Part shown: piece after piece, positions 53,742 to 63,498 of the stretch
Position numbering within the stretch: position 1 is the stretch's first letter
How the letters are laid out: each line of letters begins with the position of its first letter
From: Verrucomicrobiota bacterium
GTDB lineage: Bacteria; Verrucomicrobiota; Verrucomicrobiia; Opitutales; Opitutaceae
Direction: 5' to 3'
DNA length: 64,000 bases
Assembly (NCBI GenBank): GCA_023391285.1
Contig: JAEWBF010000012.1
Coordinates: 1 to 64,000, forward strand
Program-made: the position numbers and the translations under genes
Notes under the pieces: generated by a model
What the model was told of the DNA's origin: nothing
Database searches by the model: none
Seen by the model: the letters and a program-made list of their open reading frames with translations, nothing else

Positions 53742-55211
53742 ATGAAATTCTTCCGTGCGTGCATGGTGTGTGTCGCATTGGCTGTCGTGGCTGAGGGGCT
53801 CGCGCAGAACTTCGAGGCCCGCTGGGCGTCGCTCGACCAGCGGCCGACGCCGGAATGGTTTTCGGACGCGAAGTTCGGTGTGTTTATCCATTGGGGTGTC
53901 TATTCCGTGCCGGCGTGGGCAGTGAACGGAGAGTATGCCGAGTGGTATTGGCAGCGCGTCATGAGCTCGCAGGAGAAAGAGGCGCCGTGGCGGCAGTTTC
54001 ACCGTGCGAACTATGGAGCGGATTTCGACTATCGGGATTTCGCGCCGCAGTTCCGGGCCGAGCTGTTCGACGCGGCGCGCTGGGCGGATCTTTTTGCGCG
54101 TTCCGGGGCGCGCTATGTGGTGCCGACTTCCAAGCATCATGACGGTTTCGCGCTCTGGCCGAGCGCGGAGGCGAGCCGCACCTGGAATCGTCCGTGGAAC
54201 GCGATGGAGATCGGGCCGCGCCGCGACTTGATGGCGGAGCTGAGCGAGGCGGTGCGTAGCCGGGGGATGGAGTTCGGTTTCTATTTCTCGCTCTACGAGT
54301 GGTTCAATCCGCTGTGGCAGAGTGATCGGAGCCGTTATGTCTCCGAACATATGATACCGCAGTTCAAAGATGTGGTGACCCGCTACCAACCCTCGCTGAT
54401 CTTCAGCGACGGCGAGTGGGATCTGCCTTCGAGCGAGTGGCGCAGCGAAGAACTGCTGGCCTGGCTTTTCAACGAAAGCCCTGTCCGCGAGAACGTGGTC
54501 ATCAATGATCGCTGGGGAAAGGAGACGCGCCATCGCCACGGTGGGTATTGGACGACCGAATACGCGGCGGGGCTGGCCGATGCCTCGCATCCCTGGGAGG
54601 AGAGCCGCGGGTTGGCGTTTTCCTACGCCTACAGCCGGGCGGAACGAATCGAGGATTACAAATCGGCGCGCGAACTCGTCCTGATGCTGGTGGATCTGGT
54701 CAGCCGCGGCGGCAACCTGTTGCTGGACATCGGACCGATGGCGGACGGCACGATCCCGCCGGTGATGGAGGAGCGGTTGCTCGAAATCGGCGACTGGCTG
54801 CGAGTGAACGGCGAAGCGATTTACGGGACCCGGACGGCGGGACGCTCGGCGCAGTGGACGGAAGGCGCGCGGCCCGAGCAGGGCTACGGGGAGTATCGCG
54901 TGCGTTACGATTTGCTCGATCAGGTCGGCCAGGCGCCGGTCGACGGTCGCGCGGTGAAACAGGTGTTTTTCACGCGCAAGGGCGACACGCTGTATGCGAT
55001 TTGTGCCGGCTGGCCGGGTGAAGAATTGACGCTGCACAACGTGCGAACGACGAGTTCCACGCGCGCGACACTGTTGGGGGTGCCGGGAGAGTTGCAGATG
55101 GAGCGAGCTGATTCGCTGCGAATCCGTTTGCCGGCTCTGGGGCCCGACGACGCGCCGTGTCGCTACGCCTACACGATCAAGCTCGAGAACGCGGAAGTTC
55201 TACCGGAGTGA
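53742..55211 (+). CDS. Exported alpha-L-fucosidase (GH29)
   Basis: About 489 residues from MKFFRACMVCVALAVVAEGL, a signal peptide. GH29 signatures: WFSDAKFGVFIHWGVYSVP, YVVPTSKHHDGFALWPS, and LIFSDGEWD (about residue 223), which holds the catalytic nucleophile Asp. GGNLLLDIGPMADGTIPP and a C-terminal beta domain complete the usual layout. Hydrolyses terminal alpha-L-fucose from glycans or sulfated fucans. Stands alone, preceding the convergent sugar dehydrogenase gene. Confidence 0.93.
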   Translation: MKFFRACMVCVALAVVAEGLAQNFEARWASLDQRPTPEWFSDAKFGVFIHWGVYSVPAWAVNGEYAEWYWQRVMSSQEKEAPWRQFHRANYGADFDYRDFAPQFRAELFDAARWADLFARSGARYVVPTSKHHDGFALWPSAEASRTWNRPWNAMEIGPRRDLMAELSEAVRSRGMEFGFYFSLYEWFNPLWQSDRSRYVSEHMIPQFKDVVTRYQPSLIFSDGEWDLPSSEWRSEELLAWLFNESPVRENVVINDRWGKETRHRHGGYWTTEYAAGLADASHPWEESRGLAFSYAYSRAERIEDYKSARELVLMLVDLVSRGGNLLLDIGPMADGTIPPVMEERLLEIGDWLRVNGEAIYGTRTAGRSAQWTEGARPEQGYGEYRVRYDLLDQVGQAPVDGRAVKQVFFTRKGDTLYAICAGWPGEELTLHNVRTTSSTRATLLGVPGELQMERADSLRIRLPALGPDDAPCRYAYTIKLENAEVLPE

Positions 55212-55321
55212 GAGGAATCGCGGGTCGGCGAGCGAAGGTGACGGGGTCGCCGCCGTGCAGCCCGAGCGTATCACAGCCGCAAGGAATGTGATCCGACAAT
55301 GGCACCCGTATGACGCTGGGG

Positions 55322-56500
55322 TTAATCAACCGCAGGCTGCGGCGTGAGTTTCAAAAGCCAGCCTTTGCCTTCGCGGGTTCCATCTTCCAATAGCCAGATT
55401 GCGCCGTCCGGTCCTTGCTCCACTTCGCGGATGCGCCGCTGCATGTCGAATCGTTGCGCTTCGCGCGCGGTGTCGCCGTTGAATTCGACGCGCACGAGTG
55501 ACTTCGATGACAGGCCGCCGATAAAGCCGCTGCCTTTCCAGCCCGGAAACAATTCGCCGTCGTAGATGATGAAGCCCGCCGGCGATATCACAGGTGTCCA
55601 AGTAATGACAGGGGCGCGAAACTCCGGCCGGGTGTGGTGATAAGGGATCGGCTTGCCGTCGTAGTGATCGCCATTCGACACGATCGGGTAGCCATAGTTG
55701 GCGCCTTGCTCGATGAGGTTCAGCTCGTCCCCGCCCAAGGGCCCCATCTCGTGAGCCCAGAGCTTCCCCTGTGCGTCAAACACCAGCCCCAAGATGTTGC
55801 GGTGGCCGAGGGTCCAAATTTGTGCCGTCACGCCGCCGCGGTCGGTGAACGGGTTGTCGGCGGGCACACTGCCGTCGTCATTGAGGCGCACGATTTTGCC
55901 GAGATTCGTGTTCATGTCCTGAGCAGGATCGAACTCCTTCCGCTCGCTGGAGCTAATCCACAGCATGCCGTGACGGTCGAAGGCGATGCGGTAGCCAAAG
56001 TGACCGTCGCCGCTTTTTTTCGGCGTTTGGCGCCAGATGACATTTAAATCCTGAAGGCTGCCCGCATCGCGGTTATCCAAAACCAGTCGGGCGCGAGCCA
56101 CAACGGCACCGATGCCGCCGTCACCTGCCTCGGTGTAACTGAGATAGACGAGTTGGTTGTCCTTGAAGTTTGGATGCAGAACCACGTCGCCCAGTCCGCC
56201 CTGTGCCACATGGACCACCTCGGGCACCCCGGTAATCGTCCCCGTGCTGTTACGAGACGGATCGTAGAGTCGCAGAGCCCCCGCCATTTCGGTCACCAGC
56301 AACCGGCCGTCCGGAAGAAAGGTCATCGCCCAAGGCGCGCTGAACAGTGTTACCTCCGCTACCGCGAAATGCTCATCGGCGGGACTTGCCACTGTGTTCA
56401 CCGCCGAAACGGGCTGATGATTCTCTCGTTCCACGCTGCCACAAGCGGTCAGGAACAGCACAACGGTGCTCCAGACAAGAAGACGAGGGGTTGAAATCAT
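55322..56500 (-). CDS. PQQ-type sugar dehydrogenase, lipoprotein
   Basis: About 392 residues. The start MISTPRLLVWSTVVLFLTAC includes a lipobox (LTAC), so an outer-membrane or periplasmic lipoprotein is expected. The body has the soluble glucose/sorbosone dehydrogenase pattern: FLPDGRLLVTEMAGALRL, HFGYRIAFDRHGMLWIS, IWTLGHRNILGLVFD, LWAHEMGPLGGDELNLI and NYGYPIVSNGDHYDG. Six-bladed propeller enzymes of this group oxidise sugars with PQQ. The gap 56501-56846 upstream contains no recognised feature. Confidence 0.88.
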   Translation of the reverse strand: MISTPRLLVWSTVVLFLTACGSVERENHQPVSAVNTVASPADEHFAVAEVTLFSAPWAMTFLPDGRLLVTEMAGALRLYDPSRNSTGTITGVPEVVHVAQGGLGDVVLHPNFKDNQLVYLSYTEAGDGGIGAVVARARLVLDNRDAGSLQDLNVIWRQTPKKSGDGHFGYRIAFDRHGMLWISSSERKEFDPAQDMNTNLGKIVRLNDDGSVPADNPFTDRGGVTAQIWTLGHRNILGLVFDAQGKLWAHEMGPLGGDELNLIEQGANYGYPIVSNGDHYDGKPIPYHHTRPEFRAPVITWTPVISPAGFIIYDGELFPGWKGSGFIGGLSSKSLVRVEFNGDTAREAQRFDMQRRIREVEQGPDGAIWLLEDGTREGKGWLLKLTPQPAVD

Positions 56501-56846
56501 GACTGCTCCTTTGGGTTTTAGAGGGGGAAGGCAATGGTCACGGATTTCTTTCAGGGCGCCGATGCGCGCCTGGAGAACATGCCGACGAGCATGGCATACC
56601 AACCGATACTTGTCCAATAACCGGCGTTACGCGAAGCGGACGACGGAGCTCACATTGCCGCACTTGCTGACAAGCGAGGGACCACTGAAGCGGATCTATC
56701 GAAGAGGTGTTGTGGCAGGAGCCAAAGGGAAACCTCTCGAAGAGGGGTCATCTTTACTTGGGGACGCAGAGAAAAAGTGCGTCGTGCGAAACAAAAACTC
56801 GTAAAAACGTTCCACGAGGCGGGTGGACTACCTTCCAGCTCCAGCT

Positions 56847-58496
56847 ATGGGTAACGTGCGCGCAATGATCGACTACTCTGGGTGCTCCCGGACGAACGGT
56901 CGCGCAGTTGGTCGTCGGGATTATGATATACATGCACGACGGTGTTCCCGCGCCCAATTGATGTTCTTGATTGGGTGCCTGAGCACAGCTCCGGTCCTCA
57001 AAGCACAGGTGATGTCAGGTGAGCCGGGCGGCGGAAGCGGTGTGGCGGCCGTCTCGCTCGACGAATGTCGGCGGTTGGCGCTGGCCAATAATCTTTCGCT
57101 TCGGGCTCAACGCGAGGCACTCGCCGCCGCTGGTTTTCTGCGAGCGGCGGAGATGGGCGTGTTCGAGCCGGATCTCGTCATGTCGATCGAACGCGAGGGC
57201 AACAAGCGCGAGAATACAATCGAGCAAACGATTTCACAGGGCACGGCGTTTTTCGAAGAGGACAACACGCTCTTCGCCGCCGGGGTGGAAGGCCTCGCGC
57301 CCACGGGCGGACGGTATCGGGTGGGCTGGTCGGAACGCGACATTTCGAACAACCTGCGCATTCGTCCGACCGATCCGTTTCGTCGGGAGTTTCAGGGCTT
57401 TCTTGGTGTGACGCTGACGCAGCCGCTGCTGAAAGATTTCGGGCTCAACTCCACACTCGCGCGTCTGCGGCTCGCAAAGGAGGACGAGAAGATCGCTCGG
57501 CAGGATTTTCGCCGTCAAATGATGCTGGTGCTCGGTGCGGTGGAGACGGCGTATTGGGATCTCTACGTCGCGCAGGAAAGGCTCCGGCTTCGGATCGAGT
57601 CGGCGGACGCCGCGCAGAAACTTTTGGGAGAAAACGAAGAACGTGTGCGGGAGGGCAAGATGGCCGAGATCGAGTTGATCGAGGCCGCGGCGGGGCTCGC
57701 GCAGCGACGCTCGCTCGTGAGCGAAGCGCGGCAGCGGCATTTTGAAGCGATCGGGCGCTTGAAGACCTTGTTCGCGCAGCCCTTAGAGGCGAACGACTGG
57801 GGAGTCCGTGCCACCGATGTGGTGCCCGAGGCGGGGCCTTTGCCGCAGATTGACGAAGCGCTGGGAGCGGCGATGACGTTGCACCCGGAGTATTTGGTGC
57901 GCGTTCACCGAGCGGAACAGGAAGGCGTGCGACTGGCGTATGCCAAGAACCAGCGCTGGCCTCAGGTGGATCTCACGGCGAGTTACGGTCGAAACGGTCT
58001 GGGCTCCGGCTTGAGTAGCGCGTGGGGCGACATCACGGATAAGGATTACGACTCCTGGTCAGTCGGGCTCGAGGTGCGGGTGCCCATCAGCTTGGGGGTT
58101 CGTCGCCGCAACGAATATCGAGCGTCGGCGTCGAAGCGGCGCGAGGCGCTGCTTCAGGTCAAAGCGGCGGAGGTGGAGATCGCGAACAATCTTTATGGCG
58201 CGCATCGCAAGGTGGAGAGCCTCCGGGATGTCGCGGCGAATTATCAGTCGGTGGCGGATTCCGCCGATCGACTGCTGCGCAACGAGCGGACGCGATTGAC
58301 CGAAGGGAAGAGCGACAGTCGCCGGCTGCTCGAAGTGGAAAACCAGTTTGCGGATGCCGCGATTGGCGCGCTCGAAGCGCGTGGCGAACACGAGAAGGCA
58401 TTGATCGAATTCGAGCTGTCGACCGGGAGACTGCTGAAATCGCGCGGGGTTGATCTTCTGGATGACGGCAGCGTCCCGCAGTTTTCCGCCCGTTGA
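56847..58496 (+). CDS. TolC-family outer membrane efflux protein
   Basis: About 550 residues. The start is uncertain: ATG 56847, 56865 or 56961; the hydrophobic signal MFLIGCLSTAPVLKAQ begins at the last, but a long basic n-region precedes it. The two repeats of the OEP family are seen: VSLDECRRLALANNLSLRAQ ... TLTQPLLKDFGLNSTLARLR and a second half with LRIESADAAQKLLGENEERV and VDLTASYGRNGLG. It forms the outer membrane channel of a tripartite exporter. First gene of a five-gene operon with two HlyD-type adaptors, an M50 protein and a SecA-like gene. Confidence 0.85.
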   Translation: MGNVRAMIDYSGCSRTNGRAVGRRDYDIHARRCSRAQLMFLIGCLSTAPVLKAQVMSGEPGGGSGVAAVSLDECRRLALANNLSLRAQREALAAAGFLRAAEMGVFEPDLVMSIEREGNKRENTIEQTISQGTAFFEEDNTLFAAGVEGLAPTGGRYRVGWSERDISNNLRIRPTDPFRREFQGFLGVTLTQPLLKDFGLNSTLARLRLAKEDEKIARQDFRRQMMLVLGAVETAYWDLYVAQERLRLRIESADAAQKLLGENEERVREGKMAEIELIEAAAGLAQRRSLVSEARQRHFEAIGRLKTLFAQPLEANDWGVRATDVVPEAGPLPQIDEALGAAMTLHPEYLVRVHRAEQEGVRLAYAKNQRWPQVDLTASYGRNGLGSGLSSAWGDITDKDYDSWSVGLEVRVPISLGVRRRNEYRASASKRREALLQVKAAEVEIANNLYGAHRKVESLRDVAANYQSVADSADRLLRNERTRLTEGKSDSRRLLEVENQFADAAIGALEARGEHEKALIEFELSTGRLLKSRGVDLLDDGSVPQFSAR

Positions 58497-58507
58497 GCGC
58501 TGCTGCC

Positions 58508-59377
58508 ATGTTTGCCACAGTTGCTCCACGGCGGTTGGCGGTTGAACCGGGCGCTTTTCAGCGCCTGCGCGACAGGGCGTGCTGCATCGCGTTGGCCGCT
58601 TTTCTCTGTGTCCTGCCCGCAGCGGGTGCGGCGGGGGCGACAGTGCCAGGCATCACCGAGCCCGTGCACGACTCGCTGTTGAGCGCGGCCGCGGCGGGAA
58701 TGGTGCAAAAGATTCATTTCAAGGAAGGCGACGTCGTTTCGCAGGGCGCGGTGATCCTTCAGTTGGACAGCACGCTTGAGGAACTGGAGGTGGAGCGGCG
58801 TCGAAGCGTTTATGAAAGCCGCGTGGAACTCGACGCTGCGGAGCATCGCGCGAACGTGCTGCGCGCAGATTACGATTCGACCAAGCGACTTTTCGAGCGG
58901 TCGCAATCGGTGTCGCGCGACGAATTCGAGAAGAAGGAACTCGAATACAAACTGGCGGTGGCCGAGCGGGACCGGCTGGCCGCGGGAAAGGAACGCGAAC
59001 GGATTGAATATGAAATGGCGCGCGAGCAGCTGGCGCGGCGGGCGGTGGTGGCTCCGTTCAATGGTGTGATTACCGACCTGCGGATCGAACGCGGGGAGGC
59101 GTGCGAGCCGCGTCAGCCGGTGGTGCGGGTCGTGGATTTGAGCCGCGGCTATTTTGTCGCGAACGTGACGCCGAACCTGACGGGCGGCCTCATCGCGGGA
59201 GGACGGGTGGCGCTCCGAATCGAAACGAACGATGCGATCCGCGAGGTGGCGGGAACGATCGAGTATGTTGCACCTGTCGTCGATGCAGGGAGCGGGCTTC
59301 GGCGGGTGAAAGTCGCGTTCGATAATCCTGATGGCCTAATCGCGCCCGGTGCGATCGGCCAGATGGCGATTCCCTGA
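58508..59377 (+). CDS. HlyD-type periplasmic adaptor
   Basis: About 289 residues starting MFATVAPRRLAVEPGAF with a signal-like stretch (ACCIALAAFLCVLPAAGA). A split biotinyl-lipoyl domain (AAAAGMVQKIHFKEGDVVSQ ... RAVVAPFNGVITDLRIERGE) flanks a coiled-coil hairpin (RANVLRADYDSTKRLFERSQ), then a beta barrel. It bridges the inner-membrane pump and TolC. Starts 11 bp after the TolC stop. Confidence 0.85.
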   Translation: MFATVAPRRLAVEPGAFQRLRDRACCIALAAFLCVLPAAGAAGATVPGITEPVHDSLLSAAAAGMVQKIHFKEGDVVSQGAVILQLDSTLEELEVERRRSVYESRVELDAAEHRANVLRADYDSTKRLFERSQSVSRDEFEKKELEYKLAVAERDRLAAGKERERIEYEMAREQLARRAVVAPFNGVITDLRIERGEACEPRQPVVRVVDLSRGYFVANVTPNLTGGLIAGGRVALRIETNDAIREVAGTIEYVAPVVDAGSGLRRVKVAFDNPDGLIAPGAIGQMAIP

Positions 59378-59386
59378 GGACACACC

Positions 59387-61288
59387 ATGGAAGTCGATCC
59401 GGTCGATTCTGCGGCGGTTGTGCTTCGAGCGACGGCCCGTGCGCAGGAGCTGCGGACTTTTGGCGGTCCGCCCAACGAATTCTGGCCGGCATATTTGGAA
59501 ATGCTGGCCGGTTTGGCTGGGGGCGCGGAGGCGGCGCTGCTGGTGGTGGCAAGCGAGGATCTGCCGGCGCGCTGGCGATCGGTATGGGAGTGGCGTGCGC
59601 GGGGGCTGCACGACGAACGTTTTTCGGTGCTGCGCAACGCGGTGCGGCTGGCGGTGGAGGCAAAGGCATCGGCGGAAAGCGTGGTGGTCGCGCCGCTAGT
59701 CGGCGGTGAGCGGGCGGCGGCGGGTTCGGGGTGGTTGACGGCGAGCGTGCTCGATGCGGGCGGCGATACCCCGGCGGTTGTGATGTTCGTTTTACCGGGG
59801 CTCGAGCGAAGTGCGGTGGAGGAAGGGCTTCGACGCGTGAGGCTGGTGGCGGACCTGCCGCGCGGGTTCTTGCTTCGGCGGCAATTCGACCAAGCGAGGC
59901 GCGATGTGGAGACGTTTGCTTCGGCGCTGGATCTGGTGGCGTTGCTCGATGCGGAGAAGCAGTTCGCGAGCGCGGCGATGTTGTTGTGCAACGAACTCGC
60001 GTCGCGGCATCGTTGCGAGCGGGTAAGCTTGTCGTGGCGTGCGGGACCTTATCTGCGGCTGCGGGCGGTGAGCCATATGGAGAAGTTCGAAGGACGCATG
60101 ACGGTGGTGCGTCAACTCGAGGCGGCGATGGAGGAGGCCGCGGATCAAAATTCGGAGATCGTGATGCCGCTGACGGGCGAGACCTCGCTTATTACCCGCG
60201 ACCACGATATATATATAGCGGAGCAGAAGCCGGGGAATCTGTGCACGCTTCCACTGGTCGGGACTCGGACATCGGCGCCGACCGGCGAGGGCGAGGCGAA
60301 CGTCGTCGGAGCGTTGACGTGTGAACGCGCGGGTGCGCCGTTCGACGAGGCGGAAGTGAGGCATTTACGGCTGGCGGCCGATCATGCGGCGCGACGACTC
60401 GAAGCGCTGGAGCGCAACGAAGCATGGATCGGAAAGCGCTGGGCTCGCGAGGCGCGGGAACGCTTGCAAGGCGGGCTGGGCGTGAGTCACACGCTGCCGA
60501 AAGCGGCGGCCATCGTGGGCGCGATTTTTCTGCTGTGGGCGTTGGTATGGCCTCTCGCCTTTGAAATCTCGGCGCCGTTTGCGTTGCGCGGTGCGGACAC
60601 GGCGGTGATCTCTGCGCCCTTCGATGGTTATCTGGCGGAATCGCGCGTGGAGAAAGGCGACAGCGTCACGGCCGGTGCGGTGCTGGCGAAATTGGATCCG
60701 ACGGAGTTCGCGCTGGAGCTGGGCGCGGCGCAGGCCGATGCGACGCGGTTCGAGCGCGAAGTTCAGCAGGCGCGTTCGGAGAACAAGCTGGCGGAGATGC
60801 AGGTGGCGCAGGCGCGCGCGGAGCAGGCGAACGCGAAGGTGGAGATTCTGCGGCGCAGGCTGGAGCAGAGCGAATTGCGGGCGCCGTTCGACGGGGTGGT
60901 CGTGGAGGGCGATCTGCGCGAGCGAGCGGGCGCGCCTTTGAAACAAGGCGATGCATTGTTCCGCGTGGCGCATCTCGAGCGGATGTTCGCGGAGGTGCTC
61001 GTGGCGGAGTCGGACGTGCGCTACGTGACTGCCGGTTTGCGGGGTGAGCTTGCGTTTGCAAGCCAGCCGGGGGAGCGATTTGCGGTGACGGTCGAGCGGG
61101 TGGAGCCGCTGGCGCAAACGCGGCCGGAGGGAAATGTGTTTCTCGTTCGCTGCATCCTCGCCGAAAATGTGCCCTCGTGGTGGCGCCCGGGAATGAGCGG
61201 GATGGCGGAGATCAAGGCCGGTCGGCGCAGCCCGTTTTGGCAGGCGACGCGCCGCACGCTGGATTATATGCGGTTGCGGTGGTGGTGA
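59387..61288 (+). CDS. GAF-domain protein fused to HlyD-type adaptor
   Basis: 633 residues. An N-terminal 350-residue cytoplasmic part has a GAF-like segment (SAAMLLCNELASRHRCERVS, LVGTRTSAPTGEGEANVVG, FDEAEVRHLRLAADHAARRL). One transmembrane segment (AAAIVGAIFLLWALVWPLAF, about 372) is followed by a periplasmic biotinyl-lipoyl/coiled-coil adaptor (VISAPFDGYLAESRVEKGDS ... LRAPFDGVVVEGDLRERAGA). This could couple a cytoplasmic signal to the export machine. Starts 9 bp after the previous gene. Confidence 0.78.
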   Translation: MEVDPVDSAAVVLRATARAQELRTFGGPPNEFWPAYLEMLAGLAGGAEAALLVVASEDLPARWRSVWEWRARGLHDERFSVLRNAVRLAVEAKASAESVVVAPLVGGERAAAGSGWLTASVLDAGGDTPAVVMFVLPGLERSAVEEGLRRVRLVADLPRGFLLRRQFDQARRDVETFASALDLVALLDAEKQFASAAMLLCNELASRHRCERVSLSWRAGPYLRLRAVSHMEKFEGRMTVVRQLEAAMEEAADQNSEIVMPLTGETSLITRDHDIYIAEQKPGNLCTLPLVGTRTSAPTGEGEANVVGALTCERAGAPFDEAEVRHLRLAADHAARRLEALERNEAWIGKRWAREARERLQGGLGVSHTLPKAAAIVGAIFLLWALVWPLAFEISAPFALRGADTAVISAPFDGYLAESRVEKGDSVTAGAVLAKLDPTEFALELGAAQADATRFEREVQQARSENKLAEMQVAQARAEQANAKVEILRRRLEQSELRAPFDGVVVEGDLRERAGAPLKQGDALFRVAHLERMFAEVLVAESDVRYVTAGLRGELAFASQPGERFAVTVERVEPLAQTRPEGNVFLVRCILAENVPSWWRPGMSGMAEIKAGRRSPFWQATRRTLDYMRLRWW

Positions 61289-61307
61289 ACGGAGACGCTG
61301 CACAGCC

Positions 61308-63470
61308 ATGGCTGAGGAAACGCGCACGTTCAGCGAGATGTGGTATCGGGTGGCGAAGCAGGTGATCACGCTTCGTCCGCGGGTCGCGGTCCGGCGACAG
61401 GTGTTCCGGGGCGAGCGGTGGCATGTCCTGCATGACCCGTTCAACAATCAGTTTTTCCGACTTCAGCCGGACGCCTACGCATTTGTCGCGCGGTTGCGCG
61501 CCGATCGGACGGTCGAGCAAGTGTGGCAGGAGACCGTCGAGGCCGACCCTGATGCCGCGCCGGGGCAGGAGGAGGTCATCCAATTGCTCGCTCAGTTGTA
61601 TCACGCGAACCTGCTGCACTACCGGCTGACAGCCGACAGCGAGCAGTTTTTCGCGCGCTACAAGAAGCGGCGGCAGCGGGAGCGGATGTTCACGTGGTGG
61701 AACCTGATGTTTGCGCGGTTTCCGCTGTTCGATCCCGATGCGTGGTTGAACGCGATGCAGCCGGTGACGCGCGTGTTGATGAGCCGGTGGGCGGCGATCG
61801 TGTGGTTGGTGGTCGTCGTGCTGGGGATCAAAACCTGTGTCGACCATGCGGGAGAGCTTGGCGCGCAGGTCGCCGGGGTGCTCGAGCCGTCCAACCTGCT
61901 GCTGCTGTATGTGGGCGTGTTGTTTCTCAAGCTGCTGCATGAGTTCGGCCATGCGGCGGCGTGCAAGTATTTCGGCGGCGAGGTGCACACGCTGGGCGTG
62001 ATGCTGCTGGTGTTCAGTCCGCTGCCGTATGTCGACGTGACGGCGAGCTGGACCTTCCGCGAACGCTGGAAGCGCATTGCTGTGGCGTCGGCGGGGATGG
62101 TGGCGGAGTTCTTCGTGGCGGCGATCGCGGCGCTGGCGTGGGCGGCCGCGGGGCCCGGAGTGGTGCGCGATCTCGCTTTCAATATGATGCTGGCGGCGGG
62201 TGTGACGACCCTGGTGTTCAACGCCAACCCGCTGCTGCGTTACGACGGTTATTACATTTTGTCCGATCTGGCAGACCTGCCGAACCTGTATCAACGCGGG
62301 CAACAGATGCTGCTGCACCTCGCGCAGCGATATCTGTTTGGAGTGCGTCGGGGTTCCGCGCCTTTTGCCTCGTCGAAGCGCGAGCGCATCTGGCTGGTGA
62401 GTTATGGTGGGGCGAGCCTGGTGTATCGGCTGCTGGTCTTTGCCGGTTTGGTGTGGTTTGTCAGCGGGCGCTTTCTGTTGTTGGGAATGATCGTGGCGGT
62501 GTTCTGCGCCTTCGCGTGGGGCATTGTCCCGCTGGCCAAGTTTGCGAACTACCTGGCGACGAGCCCGCAACTCGACCGCACCCGGCCGCGAGCGATTGGA
62601 GTTTCGGTCGGCATCGCGGTGGCGGCGGCGTTCTTGTTGGGAGCGCTGCCGGTGCCGCAGACGCTGCGCGCGCCCGGCGTGATCCGGCCGGTGATGGTCG
62701 GCGACGTCGCCACCGGCGTGGCAGGAGAGTTCGAAACGCTCGAAGTAGCGAGCGGTGAGCGGGTGACGGCCGGTCAGCCGCTGGCGCGGTTGCGGAATCG
62801 CGAACTCGCGCTGGAGCTCGCGTCGGCGCGCGCGCAGCAACGCGAGTTGCAAGGGCTCTGGCGGGAGGCGCTGCGAGCGGGGAACTCCAGTCGCACCGCG
62901 CTGGAGCAAGGACTCGAAGCCGTCGAGGCGCGAGTGCGCATGCTCGAGGAGCAGGAGGCAAAGCTGATGGTGACGGCGCCGCTCGCGGGCGTGTGGGTTG
63001 CGCCGGGAATCGAGCAGGCGCGGGGCTCGTGGATGAAGCGTGGAACGGCGCTCGGGCAGATCTTCGAGCCCGAACAGGGTTTCGAGTTCTCGGCGATCGT
63101 TCCGCAGGTGGACGCGTCGCGCTTCTTTACGGGAGAGATCGGGGAGGCGGTCGTGCGCGTGCGTGGTCAGAGCACGACGCCGCTCGAAGTGGGCTCGGTG
63201 GTTCCGATCCAAGCCGAGCAGAACCGGCTGCCTTCGGCGGCGCTGGCGCAAAATGCCGGCGGCGAAGTGGCGCTCGCGCGCGAGGGCGGAGACCGGATGG
63301 TCACGGCGGAAACGTTTTATGAAGTGAGGGCGAAACTGCGGCCGAATCCCGAAGCGGTTTTGTTCTCGGGGCTGACGGGACGGATCGCATTCGACTTGCC
63401 GGCGGAGCCGCTGGGCTGGCAATGGGCGCGGGCGTTGCGCCAGGCGTTTCAGAAGCGGGCAGCGAACTGA
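61308..63470 (+). CDS. M50 (site-2-protease-like) membrane protein with HlyD-like C-terminus
   Basis: 720 residues. An N-terminal ~130-residue soluble region precedes a zinc site HEFGH (KLLHEFGHAAACKYFGG, about residue 212) and the matching NPLLRYDGYYILSDLADLPN, the metal ligands of M50 proteases. Several transmembrane helices follow. The C-terminal 250 residues (LRAPGVIRPVMVGDVATGVA..., LAGVWVAPGIEQARGSWMKR) are lipoyl-adaptor-like. Such M50-HlyD fusions occur in putative peptide-export operons. The role here is inferred to be processing or secretion of an unseen substrate. Confidence 0.8.
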   Translation: MAEETRTFSEMWYRVAKQVITLRPRVAVRRQVFRGERWHVLHDPFNNQFFRLQPDAYAFVARLRADRTVEQVWQETVEADPDAAPGQEEVIQLLAQLYHANLLHYRLTADSEQFFARYKKRRQRERMFTWWNLMFARFPLFDPDAWLNAMQPVTRVLMSRWAAIVWLVVVVLGIKTCVDHAGELGAQVAGVLEPSNLLLLYVGVLFLKLLHEFGHAAACKYFGGEVHTLGVMLLVFSPLPYVDVTASWTFRERWKRIAVASAGMVAEFFVAAIAALAWAAAGPGVVRDLAFNMMLAAGVTTLVFNANPLLRYDGYYILSDLADLPNLYQRGQQMLLHLAQRYLFGVRRGSAPFASSKRERIWLVSYGGASLVYRLLVFAGLVWFVSGRFLLLGMIVAVFCAFAWGIVPLAKFANYLATSPQLDRTRPRAIGVSVGIAVAAAFLLGALPVPQTLRAPGVIRPVMVGDVATGVAGEFETLEVASGERVTAGQPLARLRNRELALELASARAQQRELQGLWREALRAGNSSRTALEQGLEAVEARVRMLEEQEAKLMVTAPLAGVWVAPGIEQARGSWMKRGTALGQIFEPEQGFEFSAIVPQVDASRFFTGEIGEAVVRVRGQSTTPLEVGSVVPIQAEQNRLPSAALAQNAGGEVALAREGGDRMVTAETFYEVRAKLRPNPEAVLFSGLTGRIAFDLPAEPLGWQWARALRQAFQKRAAN

Positions 63471-63498
63471 AGATGAGATCGATCATCGAAGGCCTGTC

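Noticed and set aside
53730..55037. 435-codon minus-strand frame
   Set aside because: Antisense to the GH29 fucosidase.
61212..63422. 736-codon minus-strand frame
   Set aside because: It is antisense to the clear M50/HlyD gene and has the His/Arg-rich composition of a GC-rich shadow frame.
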